A stretch of DNA of 64,000 bases from Streptomyces spongiicola (GTDB lineage Bacteria > Actinomycetota > Actinomycetes > Streptomycetales > Streptomycetaceae), in assembly GCF_003122365.1 (NCBI RefSeq), contig NZ_CP029254.1:2429001-2493000 (forward strand), written 5' to 3'. The translations under genes and the position numbers were made by a program. The notes beneath the pieces are model-generated. The model searched no databases. It was not told the origin of the DNA and saw nothing but the letters and a program-made list of their open reading frames with translations. Positions 16,906 through 26,101 of the stretch are shown piece by piece (within the stretch, counting starts at the first letter, position 1; the number at the start of each line of letters is the position of its first letter).

Positions 16906-18090
16906 ATGGACCTCCTGAACACACTGGTGGACAAGGGCCTGCGGCGTGAGCTGCCGACCCGCGAAGAAGCGCTCGCCGTACTGGCGACCTCCGACGACGA
17001 TCTGCTCGATGTGGTGGCCGCGGCCGGCAGGGTGCGCCGCCAGTGGTTCGGGCGGCGGGTGAAACTGAACTACCTGGTCAACCTGAAGTCCGGGCTCTGC
17101 CCCGAGGACTGCTCGTACTGTTCCCAGCGGCTCGGTTCCACGGCGGAGATCCTCAAGTACACCTGGCTGAAGCCGGACGAGGCGTCCCAGGCCGCCGCCG
17201 CCGGGGTCGCGGGCGGCGCGAAGCGGGTCTGCCTGGTCGCCAGCGGCCGCGGCCCGACCGACCGGGACGTCGACCGCGTCTCGAAGACCATCGAGGCCAT
17301 CAAGGAGCGCAACGAGGGCGTCGAGGTGTGCGCGTGCCTGGGGCTGCTCTCCGAGGGCCAGGCCGAGCGGCTGCGCGAGGCCGGTGCGGACGCCTACAAC
17401 CACAACCTCAACACGTCCGAGGCGACGTACGGGGACATCACGACCACCCACACCTACGCGGACCGGGTGGACACGGTGCAGAAGGCGCACGGGGCCGGAC
17501 TGTCCGCCTGCTCGGGCCTGATCGCGGGCATGGGCGAGAGCGACGGGGACCTCGTCGACGTGGTGTTCGCACTGCGGGAGCTGGACCCCGACTCGGTGCC
17601 GGTGAACTTCCTGATCCCGTTCGAGGGCACCCCCCTGGCCAAGGAGTGGAACCTGACGCCCCAGCGGGCGCTGCGCATCCTCGCCATGGTCCGGTTCGTC
17701 TGCCCGGACGTGGAGGTGCGCCTCGCGGGCGGCCGCGAGGTCCATCTGCGCACGCTCCAGCCGCTGGCACTGCACCTGGTCAACTCGATCTTCCTCGGCG
17801 ACTACCTCACCAGCGAGGGCCAGGCCGGCAGGGCGGACCTGGAGATGATCGCGGACGCGGGCTTCGAGGTGGAGGGCGCGGACACCGCGACCCTTCCGGC
17901 GCACCGGGTGGACGCCGCCTCCGGGGGCTGCGGTTCGCAGGGCGGCGGAGGCTGCGCCCCGTGCGGCGACACCGCCGGGGACACTGCCGGGTACACCGGT
18001 CAGCAGGCGGCCGGCACGCCCGGGGCGCGCCCCGACCTGGTGTCCGTCCGCCGCCGCGGCGCGGGAACCGGCCTCGCCCCCAATGCGTAG
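16906..18090 (+). CDS. bioB: biotin synthase
   Basis: Radical-SAM enzyme inserting sulfur into dethiobiotin. The [4Fe-4S] motif CPEDCSYC is at residues 65-72, and the second-cluster arginine is in RLAGGRE near 267. At 394 residues it is longer than the usual ~345: a C-terminal extension carries a cysteine cluster ([13 protein letters not shown], about 344-356) and a low-complexity tail. bioA overlaps its last 8 bases, implying translational coupling. Confidence 0.94.
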   Translation: MDLLNTLVDKGLRRELPTREEALAVLATSDDDLLDVVAAAGRVRRQWFGRRVKLNYLVNLKSGLCPEDCSYCSQRLGSTAEILKYTWLKPDEASQAAAAGVAGGAKRVCLVASGRGPTDRDVDRVSKTIEAIKERNEGVEVCACLGLLSEGQAERLREAGADAYNHNLNTSEATYGDITTTHTYADRVDTVQKAHGAGLSACSGLIAGMGESDGDLVDVVFALRELDPDSVPVNFLIPFEGTPLAKEWNLTPQRALRILAMVRFVCPDVEVRLAGGREVHLRTLQPLALHLVNSIFLGDYLTSEGQAGRADLEMIADAGFEVEGADTATLPAHRVDAASGGCGSQGGGGCAPCGDTAGDTAGYTGQQAAGTPGARPDLVSVRRRGAGTGLAPNA

Positions 18091-19384
18091 CTCCGGCACA
18101 CGTGAACTGCTGGCCCTGGACCGGGCCCATGTCTGGCACCCGTACGGTCCCATGCCGGGCCGCACGGACCCGCTGGTCGTGGAGTCCGCGTCCGGAGTGC
18201 GGCTGCGGCTCGCCGAACCGGTCCACGGGCGCACCGAACTGGTGGACGGCATGTCCTCCTGGTGGTCGGCGGTCCACGGTTACAACCACCCCGTACTGAA
18301 CGCCGCCGCGCACGGCCAGCTGGAGCGGATGAGTCATGTGATGTTCGGCGGACTCACCCATGAGCCCGCCGTACGGCTCGCGACCCGGCTCGTCGAGATC
18401 ACCCCGGAACCCCTCCGGCACGTCTTCCTCTGCGACTCGGGCTCGGTGTCCGTCGAGGTGGCGGTGAAGATGTGCCTCCAGTACTGGCGTTCGACGGGCC
18501 GACCGGACAAGCGCAGGCTGCTGACCTGGCGCGGCGGCTACCACGGCGACACCTGGCAGCCCATGTCGGTGTGCGACCCCGAGGGCGGGATGCACGACCT
18601 GTGGGCGGGGGTGCTGCCACGGCAGGTCTTCGCCGACGCACCCCCGGCCGGTCACGACCTGCCCTACGACCCCGCCTACGGGGACCGGCTGCGCGAACTC
18701 GTCGCCCGGCACGCGGACGAACTGGCCGCCGTGATCGTGGAACCGGTGGTGCAGGGCGCGGGCGGGATGCGCTTCCACTCCCCCGCCTATCTGCGGGTGC
18801 TGCGGGAGGCGTGCGACGAGCACGGCGTACTGCTCGTCTTCGACGAGATCGCCACCGGGTTCGGGCGCACCGGCAGGCTGTTCGCGGCGGAGCACGCGGG
18901 GATCTCACCCGACGTCATGTGCCTCGGCAAAGCGCTGACCGGCGGCTATCTGACCATGGCGGCGACGCTGTGCACGGGGAGGGTGGCCGAGGGGATCTCG
19001 CGGGGCGAGGTGCCCGTGCTGGCCCACGGGCCGACCTTCATGGGCAATCCGCTGGCGGCCGCGGTCGCCTGCGCGTCGATCGGCCTGCTGCTCTCCCAGG
19101 ACTGGGAGCAGCAGGTCAAGCGCCTGGAGACCGGGCTCCGCGAGGGTCTCGCCGAGGCGGCGGGCACCCGCGGCGTCCGGGACGTCCGCGTGCTCGGCGG
19201 CATCGGCGTCGTCCAGCTCGACCACCCGGTGGACATGGCGGCGGCGACCGAGGCCGCCGTGCGCGAGGGCGTGTGGCTGCGGCCCTTCCGCGATCTGATC
19301 TACACCATGCCGCCGTACGTCACGGACGCCGCGGATCTCGCACGCATCACGCGGGCGGTCCGGGCCGCGGCCGCGGCGGGCTGA
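18083..19384 (+). CDS. bioA: adenosylmethionine-8-amino-7-oxononanoate aminotransferase
   Basis: PLP aminotransferase converting KAPA to DAPA, using S-adenosylmethionine as donor. 433 residues; it begins with the typical HVWHPYGPM, contains [12 protein letters not shown] (about 253-264), and has the PLP lysine in [10 protein letters not shown] near residue 283. The ATG overlaps the end of bioB. bioD follows after 58 bp. Confidence 0.94.
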   Translation: MRSSGTRELLALDRAHVWHPYGPMPGRTDPLVVESASGVRLRLAEPVHGRTELVDGMSSWWSAVHGYNHPVLNAAAHGQLERMSHVMFGGLTHEPAVRLATRLVEITPEPLRHVFLCDSGSVSVEVAVKMCLQYWRSTGRPDKRRLLTWRGGYHGDTWQPMSVCDPEGGMHDLWAGVLPRQVFADAPPAGHDLPYDPAYGDRLRELVARHADELAAVIVEPVVQGAGGMRFHSPAYLRVLREACDEHGVLLVFDEIATGFGRTGRLFAAEHAGISPDVMCLGKALTGGYLTMAATLCTGRVAEGISRGEVPVLAHGPTFMGNPLAAAVACASIGLLLSQDWEQQVKRLETGLREGLAEAAGTRGVRDVRVLGGIGVVQLDHPVDMAAATEAAVREGVWLRPFRDLIYTMPPYVTDAADLARITRAVRAAAAAG

Positions 19385-19442
19385 ACCGGGGGCGTCCGCG
19401 GGGCCCCTCCCTCCCGCGCGCCCATCACCAGCAAGGAGCGCC

Positions 19443-20171
19443 ATGGGTGTCATCGTCGTCAGCGGGACCGGTACCGAGATCGGGAAGACCGTCGTCACCG
19501 CCGCCGTCGCCGCCGCGGCCGCGGCGCGGGGGCGGACCGTGGCGGTGCTGAAACCCGCCCAGACCGGGCTCTCGCGCGGCGAACCGGGGGACGCCGGGGA
19601 GGCGGCCCGGCTGGCGGGCCCCGGGGTCACCGGGACCGAACTCGCCCGGTTCCCCGAGCCGCTCGCCCCGGCGACGGCCGCCCGCCGGGCGGGCATGGCG
19701 CCGGTGGCACCGCGCGAGGTCGCCGAGGCGGCCGCGAAGCTGGCGGCGGAGCACGACCTGGTACTGGTCGAGGGCGCGGGCGGACTGCTCGTACGCCTCG
19801 ACAGCCAGGGCGGCACCCTCGCGGACGCCGCCCGCCTGCTGGGCGCGCCGGTACTGGTCGTGGCCCCGGCCGGGCTCGGCACGCTCAACGCGACCGCGCT
19901 CACCGCGGAAGCCCTGCGCTCCCGCTCCCTGGAGCCGCTGGGGATCGTGGTCGGCAGCTGGCCCGCGGCGCCGGACCTCGCCGCCCGCTGCAATCTCGCC
20001 GATCTGCCGGAGTCGGCCGGGGCGGCGCTGCTCGGGGCCGTTCCCGAGGGGGCCGGCTCGCTGGCTCCCGAGGCTTTCCGGGCCGCTGCGCCGGGCTGGC
20101 TGGCACCCGCGCTCGGCGGGTCCTGGGACGGGGAGGCGTTCGCGGCGGAGTACGGGCCGGCCGCACGCTGA
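19443..20171 (+). CDS. bioD: ATP-dependent dethiobiotin synthetase
   Basis: Closes the ureido ring of dethiobiotin using ATP and CO2. The P-loop SGTGTEIGKT is at residues 7-16, and VEGAGGLLVRL (about 109-119) carries the second conserved block. 242 residues is normal. The ATG follows AAGGAGCGCC. It is the last gene of the bioBAD operon; bioC and bioH are not in the window. Confidence 0.93.
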   Translation: MGVIVVSGTGTEIGKTVVTAAVAAAAAARGRTVAVLKPAQTGLSRGEPGDAGEAARLAGPGVTGTELARFPEPLAPATAARRAGMAPVAPREVAEAAAKLAAEHDLVLVEGAGGLLVRLDSQGGTLADAARLLGAPVLVVAPAGLGTLNATALTAEALRSRSLEPLGIVVGSWPAAPDLAARCNLADLPESAGAALLGAVPEGAGSLAPEAFRAAAPGWLAPALGGSWDGEAFAAEYGPAAR

Positions 20172-20206
20172 GCGCCGTACGGGCCGCTAGCGGTCGCTGC
20201 CGGACC

Positions 20207-20420
20207 GGGAGGAGCACGGGTTCCGCTCGGCCTGCGGGCGGCGGACGGAGCGGGCGGCGGGCGGCGGGCCGCCGAGATCCCACCTGCATCCGGCGGCCGA
20301 GGCTGCGTCCGGCGGGAGGAGCACGGGTTCCGCTCGGCCTGCGGGCGGCGGACGGAGCGGGCGGCGGGCGGCGGGCCGCCGAGATCCCACCTGCATCCGG
20401 CGGCCGAGGCTGCGTCCGGC
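20207..20420. repeat. perfect 107 bp tandem duplication
   Basis: Bases 20207-20313 and 20314-20420 appear identical. Each contains GGGAGGAGCACGGGTTCCGC near its start and ends CTGCGTCCGGC. It lies between bioD and a methyltransferase gene (the gap 20172-20595 holds no gene). Perfect identity suggests a recent event or ongoing copy-number change. Confidence 0.9.
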
Positions 20421-20595
20421 GGCCGGGCTGGGTCCGTGGGGCGGGAGACGCTTCCGTCCCAGGCGCCGGGGGCCCGCGCCGAACGGGTCGACTGAGTAGG
20501 GGCGATCGGGGGAGAATCACTGTGTCCGCCGTCCCTCCGCCGGGGGCGGTACGCGCGGCGGACGGGCCCGATTCGTGCTCGGGAGGAGGCCGGCC

Positions 20596-21276
20596 ATGCC
20601 GTCGCGCAGCTCCAAGGTCCCCCGGGACGCCGTGCACCATCCGCTGTTCGCCCGCTTCTACGCCCGGTTCAGCGTGGCGGCCGACACCAGGGGCGGTGTC
20701 GTCGCGCACCGCCGGGAGTTGCTGGACGGCCTCTCGGGTCGCGTGATCGAGATCGGCGCGGGGAACGGGCTGAACTTCACCCACTACCCGGCAGCGGTGT
20801 CCGAGGTCGTCGCCCTGGAACCGGATCGTACGCTGCGGCAGTTGGCGTTGACGGCCGCGAGGCACGCGGAGGTGCCGGTCGACGTCGTGCCGGGTGCGGC
20901 GGAGGCGCTGCCCGTGAAGAGCGAGGCTTTCGACGCGGCGGTCGCCTCACTGGTGCTGTGCAGCGTCCGGGATGTGCCGCGCGCGCTGTCGGAGATCAAG
21001 CGCGTACTGCGTCCCGGCGGCGAACTGCGGTTCTTCGAGCACGGGGCCGCTCCGGGCCGGCCGATGGCCGCGGTGCAGCGGGCCCTGGACCGTACCGTCT
21101 GGCCACACGTCTTCGGCGGCTGCCACACGGCCCGGGACCCGCTCGGCGCGATCGAGGCCGCCGGCTTCGAACCGGGTACGTACCGAAGACTGTGCGTGCC
21201 CGGGAAGGGTCCCCGGCTTCCGACCTCCTTCTGTGTGCTGGGAGTCGCACGCCGGCCGCACGAGGACGCTCGCTGA
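20596..21276 (+). CDS. class I SAM-dependent methyltransferase
   Basis: 226 residues. SAM-binding motif I VIEIGAGNGLNF is at about 50-61, the acidic residue follows in VVALEPD, and motif III-like RVLRPGGELRFFEH is around 138-151. This fits the UbiE/METTL7-like group. The ATG at 20596 follows GGGAGGAGGCCGGCC. The substrate is unknown. About 300 bp downstream (21277-21576) hold no gene, only short ACCGGGC-type repeats. Confidence 0.82.
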   Translation: MPSRSSKVPRDAVHHPLFARFYARFSVAADTRGGVVAHRRELLDGLSGRVIEIGAGNGLNFTHYPAAVSEVVALEPDRTLRQLALTAARHAEVPVDVVPGAAEALPVKSEAFDAAVASLVLCSVRDVPRALSEIKRVLRPGGELRFFEHGAAPGRPMAAVQRALDRTVWPHVFGGCHTARDPLGAIEAAGFEPGTYRRLCVPGKGPRLPTSFCVLGVARRPHEDAR

Positions 21277-21576
21277 GCCCTTCGCCCGGACCCGGTCGGC
21301 GCACGCCTCCGCCTGCCCGCTACGGCCGCTCCGGCCGCTCTGGCCGGTTCAGCGGGTCCAGCACCGGACCGGCCGTGTCCCGCCCGCCGGTCCGGCACCG
21401 GACCGGGCCCCGCGCCATCGGGCCGGCCGCACTCCGTCCATCGGACTCGGTCCGGTTCCCGGACCGGCTGCGGCACCTCCCCGCCGGCACGTCCCCGCCG
21501 GCCGTCGCCGCACCGGCATCCGTCCCGGGCCGGATGCCACCGTGCCACCGTGCCATTGGGCTACTGGGCCACCGGG

Positions 21577-21948
21577 CTACTGGACCCAGCCGCGCAGTTC
21601 ACGTGCGATCCCGTGGACTCCGGTCTTGCCGTCCTTCACCAGCCGGGCGAGATCACGCACGCTCTCGGCGGACACGGCCACCCGCAGTCCGCTCGCGACG
21701 AGATAGCCGTAGGCGACGGCCATCGCGAACATCGCGTTGGAGTGCTCCAGGGCGGGAACGTGCAGGAGCATCTGCATCAGGGCCGCCGCGCGGGTGTACG
21801 GGTCGTCGTACACGGCCATTCCGAAGATCTCCGCCTCATGGCGGCTCACCGCGGCGATCAGCGCACCCCAGTCGGTGACCTGCGGATCGCCGGGCGTCTT
21901 CCGCTCGGCGACCATGAGCAGCCAGGCGAGATCGACCGACAGGCTCAA
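21577..21948 (-). CDS. Fic/Doc-type toxin of a toxin-antitoxin pair (degenerate active site)
   Basis: 123 residues from a TTG start that overlaps the antitoxin stop (TTGA). The protein matches the Streptomyces Fic-family toxin group in layout: a helical N-terminus (VDLAWLLMVAERKTPGDPQV) and a central VPALEHSNAMFAMAVAYGYLV. The normal Fic motif HxFx(D/N)GN(G/K)R is not visible; only a His-Ser-Asn core remains, so AMP transfer is doubtful. The partner RHH gene lies directly upstream. Confidence 0.65.
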   Translation of the reverse strand: MSLSVDLAWLLMVAERKTPGDPQVTDWGALIAAVSRHEAEIFGMAVYDDPYTRAAALMQMLLHVPALEHSNAMFAMAVAYGYLVASGLRVAVSAESVRDLARLVKDGKTGVHGIARELRGWVQ

Positions 21949-22271
21949 CGCTCGCCCTGCGCGACCGACCCGCGGTGCCGGGAGCGGCGCCCGGCAGCGG
22001 TGGCGTCTCCCCCCGGGCCCGGATCCCCGCCCCCCGGCGGGCTCAGGACGGCGGCCGGGTCCGGGGTGCCGAACTCCTCGGCGAACACCGACTCGTACTG
22101 CTTCATGAAGTCGGCCGCCGCCTCGACGAAGGCACGTCCCGCCTCGCCCGCGTCCTGCTTGACGAGTTCCTCGATGTAGCGGTTCACGCTGAGCCCGCGC
22201 TGCTGCGCCCGCCGGCGCGCCGCCGCCGCGGTGCTCTCGTCCACCCGCACGTTCAGCTGTGTCTTGGCCAC
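21945..22271 (-). CDS. ribbon-helix-helix antitoxin
   Basis: 108 residues. The N-terminal MAKTQLNVRVDESTAAAARR and RGLSVNRYIEELVKQ form a ribbon-helix-helix DNA-binding fold (about 1-45). A middle acidic segment (FMKQYESVFAEEFG) probably binds the toxin, and the tail is rich in Gly/Pro. Its stop codon overlaps the TTG start of the toxin gene, so the pair is translationally coupled, as expected for a toxin-antitoxin operon. Confidence 0.75.
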   Translation of the reverse strand: MAKTQLNVRVDESTAAAARRRAQQRGLSVNRYIEELVKQDAGEAGRAFVEAAADFMKQYESVFAEEFGTPDPAAVLSPPGGGDPGPGGDATAAGRRSRHRGSVAQGER

Positions 22272-22595
22272 CCCCTCAAGCTAGCGGTGCGGCGCTAGCA
22301 CCGGCAAGAGGTGCGGTACGGCGGGCCGGCGAGGGAACCGTGCGCTGGGCGAACCGCCCGCACCGGGGCGCACGGCAGGAGCGGTCGCGGGAAAGCGCGT
22401 GCCGGAGGGGCGGCCCGGAGGGCGTGCCGGTCGTGCGCCCGGAGGGCGAGGGCACCGGAGCGGTCCCGGGAGAGGCGGACGCCGGGAACCGGAAGCCGGC
22501 GGGCCCGGTCGCCCCGGAGGACGCGCTCGGCATCCTGGTGGGCCCGCCCGGGGAGACCCGCTGAGACCGCGGCCGTGCCGGCTCGGGGCCGCGCG

Positions 22596-22715
22596 GTTCC
22601 TCGCGGTTCCTCGCGGTTCCTCGCGGTTCCTCGCAGTTCCTCGCGGCACCTCGCGGTACCTCGCGGGCGAGCCAGCCCGAGCACCGCAGCACCGCAGCAC
22701 CGCAGCACCGCAGCG
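22596..22715. repeat. two short tandem arrays upstream of the SGNH hydrolase
   Basis: About seven copies of a 10 bp unit (GGTTCCTCGC, degenerating to GGCACCTCGC) at about 22596-22668 are followed by four copies of the octamer AGCACCGC at about 22678-22712. The enclosing gap 22272-22778 contains no supported gene. Confidence 0.8.
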
Positions 22716-22778
22716 CCGGCCAGGGCCGCCCAGGGCCGCGGCCGGGCACGACATACCGGGCGGTAGGATCACACCGCC

Positions 22779-23591
22779 ATGGAGACGAACGCCTCGTACA
22801 CCAGTCTTGTCGCGGTAGGCGACTCGTTCACGGAGGGCATGTCGGACCTGCTACCCGACGGTACGTACCGGGGCTGGGCAGATCTCCTCGCCGCCCGGCT
22901 GGCCACCCGCTCCCCCGGCTTCCGGTACGCGAACCTGGCGGTCCGGGGCAAGCTCATCGGCCAGATCGTCGAGGAGCAGGTCGGCCTCGCCGCCGCCATG
23001 CGGGCGGACGTGGTGACGATGGTCGGCGGCCTCAACGACGCGCTGCGCCCCAGGTGCGACCTGGGGCGGGTACGCGACCGGCTCGAGGAGGCCGTGGAAC
23101 GCCTCGCGCCGAGCTGCCGCCGGCTGGTGCTGATGCGCAGCCCGGGACGGCAGGGCCCGGTCATGGAACGCTTCCGGCCCCGCATGGAGGCGCTGTTCGA
23201 GCACATCGACGGTCTGGCCGCCCGGCATGGCGCGCTGGTGGTCGACCTGTACGGGGCCGAGGCGCTCGGCGACCGGCGGATGTGGGACGTGGACCGGCTG
23301 CATCTCACGGCCGACGGCCACCGGAGGGTCGCGGAAGCCGTCTGGCAGGGACTCGGTCTGGCCGCCGAGGACGACTGGCGGTCGCCGCTGCCCCCGCCGG
23401 TGCCCCCCGGCTGGACGGCCCGGCGGACCGCCGACGTCCGGTTCGCCCGGCAGCACCTGGTGCCGTGGATCGGCCGCCGTCTCACCGGCCGCTCGTCGGG
23501 CGACGGGCTTCGCCCCAAGCGGCCCGAGCTGCTGGAGTGGGACGCGGACGGAAGCCCTCGGGACGGAAGCAGCCGGCCGGGGCTCTCGTAG
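22779..23591 (+). CDS. SGNH/GDSL-family hydrolase
   Basis: 270-residue esterase/lipase-type hydrolase without a signal peptide, so probably cytoplasmic. Block I is VAVGDSFTEG with the nucleophile Ser16, the Gly/Asn blocks appear as LAVRGK and GGLND (83-87), and the catalytic pair is in DVDRLHLTADGH (about 168-179). The ATG follows CACACCGCC, a weak ribosome site. purB begins 59 bp after the stop. The substrate is unknown. Confidence 0.88.
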   Translation: METNASYTSLVAVGDSFTEGMSDLLPDGTYRGWADLLAARLATRSPGFRYANLAVRGKLIGQIVEEQVGLAAAMRADVVTMVGGLNDALRPRCDLGRVRDRLEEAVERLAPSCRRLVLMRSPGRQGPVMERFRPRMEALFEHIDGLAARHGALVVDLYGAEALGDRRMWDVDRLHLTADGHRRVAEAVWQGLGLAAEDDWRSPLPPPVPPGWTARRTADVRFARQHLVPWIGRRLTGRSSGDGLRPKRPELLEWDADGSPRDGSSRPGLS

Positions 23592-23650
23592 CAAGCCACA
23601 AACCGGGGCGGGGGGCCGGCCTGCGTGAACCGCCAGTAGAATCGGTGCAC

Positions 23651-25084
23651 GTGACTGCAAAGCCTCGCATCCCCAACGTCCTGGCCGGCCGCTACGCCTC
23701 CGCGGAGCTCACCGAGCTGTGGTCCCCCGAGCACAAGGTGAGGCTGGAGCGCCGGCTCTGGCTGGCGGTGCTGCGTGCACAGCAGGACCTGGGGATCGAG
23801 GTGCCGGACGCCGCCCTCGCCGACTACGAGCGGGTCCTCGACGAGGTCGACCTGGCGTCGATCGCCGCACGGGAGAAGGTCACCCGGCACGACGTCAAGG
23901 CGCGGATCGAGGAGTTCAACGCCCTCGCCGGCCACGAGCACGTGCACAAGGGCATGACGTCCCGCGACCTGACCGAGAACGTCGAGCAGTTGCAGATCCG
24001 GCTCTCGCTCGAGCTGGTGCGGGACCGCGCGGTCGCCGTGCTGGCCCGGCTCGGCAGGCTGTCGGCCGAGTACGCGGAGCTGGTGATGGCGGGCCGCTCG
24101 CACAACGTCGCGGCGCAGGCCACGACGCTGGGCAAGCGGTTCGCGACGGCGGCGGACGAGCTGCTGGTCGGCTACGCCAGGGTCGAGGAACTACTCGCCC
24201 GGTACCCGCTGCGCGGCATCAAGGGCCCGGTCGGCACCGCCCAGGACATGCTGGACCTCCTCGGCGGGGACGCGGCGAAGCTGGAGGAGCTGGAGCAGCG
24301 CATCGCGGGCCATCTCGGCTTCGCCCATGCCTTCACCTCCGTGGGTCAGGTCTACCCGCGGTCGCTGGACTACGACGTGGTCACGGCGCTGGTGCAACTG
24401 GCCGCCGCACCGTCGTCGGTGGCGAAGACGATCCGGCTGATGGCGGGGCACGAACTCGTCACCGAGGGCTTCAAGCCGGGCCAGGTCGGCTCCTCCGCGA
24501 TGCCGCACAAGATGAACACCCGTTCCTGCGAGCGTGTCAACGGCCTCATGGTCGTCCTGCGCGGCTACGCCTCGATGACCGGCGAGCTGGCGGGCGACCA
24601 GTGGAACGAGGGCGATGTCTCCTGCTCCGTCGTCCGCCGGGTCGCCCTCCCGGACGCGTTCTTCGCCTTCGACGGTCTGCTGGAGACCTTCCTGACCGTG
24701 CTCGACGAGTTCGGCGCCTTCCCCGCGGTGGTGGCCCGCGAACTCGACCGCTATCTGCCGTTCCTGGCCACCACCAAGGTGCTGATGGGCGCCGTGCGGG
24801 CCGGCGTCGGCCGCGAGGTCGCCCACGAGGCCATCAAGGAGAACGCGGTCGCCTCCGCCCTCGCCATGCGCGAGCAGGGTGCCGAGCGCAACGAGCTGCT
24901 GGACAGGCTCGCCGCCGACGACCGCGTGCCGCTGGACCGGGCCCGGCTGGACGCGCTGATGGCGGACAAGCTGTCCTTCACCGGTGCGGCGAGCGGCCAG
25001 GTCGCCTCGGTCGTCGCCCGCATCGAGGAGATCGTCAAGCGGCATCCGGAGGCCGCCGCCTACGCACCGGGCTCCATCCTCTGA
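23651..25084 (+). CDS. purB: adenylosuccinate lyase
   Basis: Acts twice in purine synthesis, releasing fumarate from SAICAR and from adenylosuccinate. 477 residues; the fumarase-superfamily signature GSSAMPHKMN is at about 280-289, with HKGMTSRDLTEN (about 98-109) carrying the catalytic-site TSRD block. I chose the GTG at 23651 because family homology starts there (MTAKPRIPNVLAGRYAS); the frame is open far upstream through the hydrolase gene. Confidence 0.95.
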   Translation: MTAKPRIPNVLAGRYASAELTELWSPEHKVRLERRLWLAVLRAQQDLGIEVPDAALADYERVLDEVDLASIAAREKVTRHDVKARIEEFNALAGHEHVHKGMTSRDLTENVEQLQIRLSLELVRDRAVAVLARLGRLSAEYAELVMAGRSHNVAAQATTLGKRFATAADELLVGYARVEELLARYPLRGIKGPVGTAQDMLDLLGGDAAKLEELEQRIAGHLGFAHAFTSVGQVYPRSLDYDVVTALVQLAAAPSSVAKTIRLMAGHELVTEGFKPGQVGSSAMPHKMNTRSCERVNGLMVVLRGYASMTGELAGDQWNEGDVSCSVVRRVALPDAFFAFDGLLETFLTVLDEFGAFPAVVARELDRYLPFLATTKVLMGAVRAGVGREVAHEAIKENAVASALAMREQGAERNELLDRLAADDRVPLDRARLDALMADKLSFTGAASGQVASVVARIEEIVKRHPEAAAYAPGSIL

Positions 25085-25333
25085 CCCGCGCCGTGCCCCC
25101 GTACGCCCGGCATCACCGCCGCGGAGTCGGGGGCCGTCCGCGACCGCCCCGTCCCGAGGACGCCGCCGGACGAGCGCAGGGGATCGGCGGGGGCGCCTCG
25201 TCGGGTGAGGCACCCCGACCGCTCCCCGCCCTTCGCGCTCGGGGGCGGGTCCGGTCCTGCGGCTCAGCCGGCGGTCACCAGCAGGAGTGATCGGGTACGA
25301 GGACCCGTTCGGACGCGGAGTCCGAGGATCGAG

Positions 25334-25768
25334 TCAGGGCGGATCGACCTCGGTGACGACGGCCAGCAGCTGGTACGGCAGCTCGGCGGCCCACTTCGAG
25401 ACTCCCAGCACCAGCCACCGTCCGCCGGCCCGCCACAGATGGACGTCCGGCACCGACGCGCTCAGCAGGGCCCAGGGCTCCGGTATGCGCTCCCCCGCGA
25501 CGGAGGCGGCGAGCATCGAGCCCAGGCTGAAGACCTGGGGAGGGCCCCATCGTGTGCTGAGCACGGCGGCGAGGGCCTCCCGCTCCGCTGCGAACTGCTC
25601 CCCGACCGCCTCCAGATGGGATGGGTCGTCCCAGAACTCCTCGCTCGTGCTCAGCTCGGCCGTGTGGTAGCCCGGAGCGCTGCTGCCCACCGCCGACCGG
25701 CCCGGCCGCACGGGGAACGGCCGGGAGCGCAGCAGTTCGATGGTCGCCAGATGCCGTGCGCTGGTCAT
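25334..25768 (-). CDS. hypothetical protein, 144 residues
   Basis: Good codon usage and a protein-like composition, but I do not recognise the family. No signal peptide or transmembrane span is visible. Tryptophan and aromatic residues are spread through the sequence (TSEEFWDDPSHLE, PDVHLWRAGGRWLVLGVSKW). It stands alone, convergent with purB. The gap downstream of its start (25769-26101) holds only short GATGCCCGACCCC repeats. Confidence 0.65.
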   Translation of the reverse strand: MTSARHLATIELLRSRPFPVRPGRSAVGSSAPGYHTAELSTSEEFWDDPSHLEAVGEQFAAEREALAAVLSTRWGPPQVFSLGSMLAASVAGERIPEPWALLSASVPDVHLWRAGGRWLVLGVSKWAAELPYQLLAVVTEVDPP

Positions 25769-26101
25769 GCGTTCAGTAAACCCTTCCCCACTGACATATG
25801 ACGGACTGTCAGGTCATTTGGCGATGGGCGATGGGGCGCCCGCCACCGTCGGTGCTCGCCGCACCCGGGTCCGGGATGGACGCACCGCCCGACCCCGATG
25901 CCCGACCCCGATGCCCGGCCCGGCCCGGGAGTGCACGGCGGGGAGAGCACGGCGGGGCCGGCGACGGCGGAGCGGCGTCCCGATGTTCACGGCGGAACCG
26001 GCCGTCCCGGGATCGCCGGGCGGCGGCTCCGGGTGCTCGCAGCGCCCGTCCGCCATTGAGTACGATCCGCCAGACACGCGTACGAGCGGGGAGGGCACAC
26101 G

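Noticed and set aside
22259..22564. a 101-codon frame upstream of the SGNH hydrolase
   Set aside because: It is antisense to the antitoxin promoter, ends in low-complexity sequence and has no recognisable family.
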